DNA of 7,789 bases from Anaerolineaceae bacterium UBA6086. GTDB lineage: Bacteria; Chloroflexota; Anaerolineae; Anaerolineales; Anaerolineaceae. The stretch is from contig DIXG01000022.1 of NCBI GenBank assembly GCA_002436005.1, positions 1 to 7,789 of the forward strand, in the 5' to 3' direction. The notes below the pieces were generated by a model, which was given only the letters and a program-made list of their open reading frames with translations, was not told the DNA's origin and ran no database searches. A program made the translations under genes and the position numbers. Position 1 is the first letter of the stretch, and each line of letters begins with the position of its first letter. Shown here piece by piece: positions 6,037 to 7,789 of the stretch.

Positions 6037-6981
6037 TTGAAGATTGTTACCCTGGCTGGCGGCGTTGGTGGCGCAAAACTGGTCGATGGACTGGCAAAAA
6101 TTTTATCTCCTGAAGAATTAAGTGTGATTGTCAACACGGGGGATGATTTTGAATATCTGTCTTTGCGAATCAGCCCCGATCTGGATACAGTGTGTTACAC
6201 GCTCGCAGGATTGGCTAATCCGGACACGGGCTGGGGAAGGGCACAGGAAACCTGGCAGACATTCGAGGAGATCGGAAGGATTGGCGGTCCAGATTGGTTC
6301 AGACTGGGCGATTTGGATTTGGCGACCCATCTCGTCAGGACAACTCGTTTGCAAGCGGGCGAGACTCTTTCTGAAATTACGGTGGATCTCTGCCAAGATT
6401 GGGGCGTGGTCCATCCTGTGTTTCCAATGAGTGATGATCCGGTGCGCACGATTGTGCACACTGAAACAGGCGAAGCGCTTGGTTTTCAGGAGTATTTTGT
6501 CCACCAGGCTTGCCAGCCAGTTGTTCGCTCGTTTGAATTTCGGGGGATTGAGGAGGCAAAGCCAATCACAAAAGCTGTGGATGCCTTAGCTGCCTGCGAC
6601 CTCGTTCTTTTTTCGCCCTCTAACCCATGGGTGAGCATCGACCCGATTCTTGCTGTACCAGGCCTCAGAGAATTGATTTCTGCGAAACCCGTTGTGGTTG
6701 TCTCTCCCTTGGTGGGCGGGAAAGCGCTGAAGGGACCAGCTGCCAAAATGTATCAGGAACTGGGTCTGACTCCCAACGCTTTTGAAGTGGCAAGGCACTA
6801 CCAGGATTTGATCACGGGGTTTGTTTTTGACTTGTGTGATCAGGAAGAATTGGAAAAAATTGAGCGATGTCGTATAATTCCTTTAGTTACCGACATTGTG
6901 ATGAAGAACAAGCAGGATCGTGTTCGCCTGGCAGAAGAAATACTGAAATTTTGCGGGCAGATCTTGAACAGGAGCCGATAA
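6037..6981 (+). CDS. cofD: 2-phospho-L-lactate transferase CofD (F420-0 or dehydro-F420-0 synthase)
   Basis: CofD transfers the phospho-acid moiety of a GDP-activated substrate (lactyl-, enolpyruvyl- or 3-phosphoglyceryl-diphosphoguanosine) to the 7,8-didemethyl-8-hydroxy-5-deazariboflavin Fo, releasing GMP. Starting at TTG the protein is 314 residues, normal for the family. Motifs in order are LAGGVGGAKLVDGL (6-19), NTGDDF (33-38), ISPDLDTVCYTLAG with PDLDT at 47-51, the GWG segment, WFRLGDLDLATHLVRT (87-102), MSDDPVRTIVHTETG (131-145) and FSPSNPWVSIDPIL (192-205). Asp and Asn residues in the NTGDDF, GDLD and SNP segments match those lining the Fo and Mg sites of solved CofD structures. Which activated substrate is used cannot be told from the sequence alone. 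It follows the 2H gene by 10 nt and precedes cofC by 4 nt. Confidence 0.94.
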   Translation: MKIVTLAGGVGGAKLVDGLAKILSPEELSVIVNTGDDFEYLSLRISPDLDTVCYTLAGLANPDTGWGRAQETWQTFEEIGRIGGPDWFRLGDLDLATHLVRTTRLQAGETLSEITVDLCQDWGVVHPVFPMSDDPVRTIVHTETGEALGFQEYFVHQACQPVVRSFEFRGIEEAKPITKAVDALAACDLVLFSPSNPWVSIDPILAVPGLRELISAKPVVVVSPLVGGKALKGPAAKMYQELGLTPNAFEVARHYQDLITGFVFDLCDQEELEKIERCRIIPLVTDIVMKNKQDRVRLAEEILKFCGQILNRSR

Positions 6982-6985
6982 ATCA

Positions 6986-7600
6986 ATGAGCCTTTGGGCA
7001 ATTGTTCCAATCAAACCATTACGCCGGGGAAAATCTCGACTTTCCACGATTTTATCCGAAGAAGAACGATCACATCTTAATCATTATTTATTTACCTACA
7101 CGATTGAAGTCCTGAAACAGGTGGATTCAATTTCAGACATTCTCGTTGTCAGCCGAGACACAAATGTCCTGACGGAATCGCGTGAGATGGGGGTGCGCAC
7201 AGTGACAGAAAATGGCACCCCGGAACTGAATCATGCCATCCGCCGCGCCTCGCTGTTTTCAACCGCGTTTTCCACAGAGGGTGTCTTGATTGTGCCCGCG
7301 GATTTGCCATTGCTGACCCGTGAAGATGTGACGGACTTCATCCACCACCGCACGCAAGCACCAATGATTGTAATTTCACCGGATCGGCGCCGGCAGGGAA
7401 CGAATATGCTGTTGCTTGATCCTGCTGATTTGCTCACATTTTCTTATGGGCAGGAGTCATTCACGCGCCACATTGAACTGGCGAAATCTCAATGTGCGGA
7501 TGTGATGATTGTTGAAAATGAGCGCATTGCGCTCGATTTGGATGTTCCTGAGGATTTTGATATTCTTAGCACAAAACGTTCGATACCGATATTTTTCTAA
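6986..7600 (+). CDS. cofC: Phospholactate (or PEP/3-PG) guanylyltransferase
   Basis: CofC condenses a phospho-acid (2-phospho-L-lactate, phosphoenolpyruvate or 3-phosphoglycerate, depending on lineage) with GTP to form the diphosphoguanosine donor used by CofD. The 204-residue protein has a nucleotidyltransferase Rossmann-like fold: IVPIKPLRRGKSRL (6-19; K10, K16, R18), VVSRD, the ELNHAI segment (80-85), VPADLPLLT (103-111; D106), SPDRRRQGTNMLLL (131-144), YGQESFTRHIELA (154-166) and LDLDVPEDF (183-191). All core signatures are intact. The start is four bases after the cofD stop with AGGAG eleven bases upstream, inside the end of cofD. The last ten residues (TKRSIPIFF and neighbours) are a non-conserved tail. 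Confidence 0.93.
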   Translation: MSLWAIVPIKPLRRGKSRLSTILSEEERSHLNHYLFTYTIEVLKQVDSISDILVVSRDTNVLTESREMGVRTVTENGTPELNHAIRRASLFSTAFSTEGVLIVPADLPLLTREDVTDFIHHRTQAPMIVISPDRRRQGTNMLLLDPADLLTFSYGQESFTRHIELAKSQCADVMIVENERIALDLDVPEDFDILSTKRSIPIFF

Positions 7601-7634
7601 TATAAGTGAACCCTAGACGAAAAGGAAGAAAATT

Positions 7635-7789
7635 ATGATTGACAGAGTAGCACTTTACTTACAGGACGCACATGATTTACGGGATGGGCTCGACTATGTA
7701 AAATATGCTGAAGCGCGCGGCTTTGAGGCTGTTTGGCAGGCAGAAAGCCGATTGGTGCGGGATGCGATTGTGCCTATGGCTGCTTATGC
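7635..7789 (+). CDS. LLM-class F420-dependent oxidoreductase (5' end only)
   Basis: An ATG with AAGGAAG a few bases upstream opens a frame that runs to the window edge, giving 51 residues. The fragment begins MIDRVALYLQDAHDLRDGL and continues with YAEARGFEAVWQAES and VRDAIVPMAAY. This is the first beta-alpha unit of the luciferase-like monooxygenase TIM barrel, with the typical AExxGFxxVW segment. In a run of F420 genes the likely cofactor is F420 rather than FMN, and relatives include methylene-tetrahydromethanopterin reductase-like and glucose-6-phosphate dehydrogenase-like enzymes. The substrate cannot be told from this piece. The gap after cofC is 34 nt with no terminator, so co-transcription is likely. 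Confidence 0.82.
   Translation, partial: MIDRVALYLQDAHDLRDGLDYVKYAEARGFEAVWQAESRLVRDAIVPMAAY

Noticed and set aside
6118..6504. Minus-strand 128-codon frame opposite cofD
   Set aside because: It is fully inside the cofD gene, which matches its family over the whole span; no independent motif or ribosome site.

Overview
The window looks like a piece of a bacterial chromosome of moderate GC content. The likely source is an Anaerolineae-type member of the Chloroflexota. I infer this from the overall character of the proteins and from a bacterial coenzyme F420 operon of a non-actinobacterial type: stand-alone CofE, separate CofC and CofD, and an NpdG-type reductase. No 16S or other marker gene is present, so the taxonomy is only an inference.

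Layout: (1) Positions 1-144 hold the 3' end of a cyclophilin-type peptidyl-prolyl isomerase on the + strand, followed by a strong hairpin/T-tract terminator at 169-202. (2) Positions 238-2466 hold a compact three-gene operon on the - strand, in transcription order: a DUF309 protein, pyroglutamyl-peptidase I (pcp), and an M24 Xaa-Pro-type metallopeptidase. It converges on the cyclophilin gene, and the terminator between them may work in both directions. (3) Positions 2467-2639 are a divergent promoter region with the same extended -10 sequence (TGCTATAAT) on each strand. (4) From 2640 to the right edge runs a tightly packed + strand operon: an SsnA-like amidohydrolase, NADPH:F420 oxidoreductase (npdG), F420-0:gamma-glutamyl ligase (cofE), a 2H phosphoesterase of the 2'-5' RNA ligase family, 2-phospho-L-lactate transferase (cofD), the guanylyltransferase cofC, and the start of an LLM-class F420-dependent oxidoreductase. 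The gaps are 19, 1, 7, 10, 4 and 34 nt.

Together the right-hand operon makes, reduces and probably uses F420. CofC activates a phospho-acid with GTP, CofD transfers it to the deazaflavin Fo, CofE adds the glutamate tail, NpdG exchanges hydride between NADP(H) and F420, and the LLM enzyme is a probable consumer. Fo synthase (CofG/CofH) and any nitroreductase-type dehydro-F420 reductase are absent from the window and would have to lie elsewhere. The two members without an accepted F420 role, the SsnA-like amidohydrolase and the 2H phosphoesterase, are the most interesting items. The left-hand operon pairs two peptidases that deal with peptide ends resistant to ordinary aminopeptidases (pyroglutamate and proline). 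I saw no tRNA, rRNA, CRISPR array, insertion sequence or phage element.
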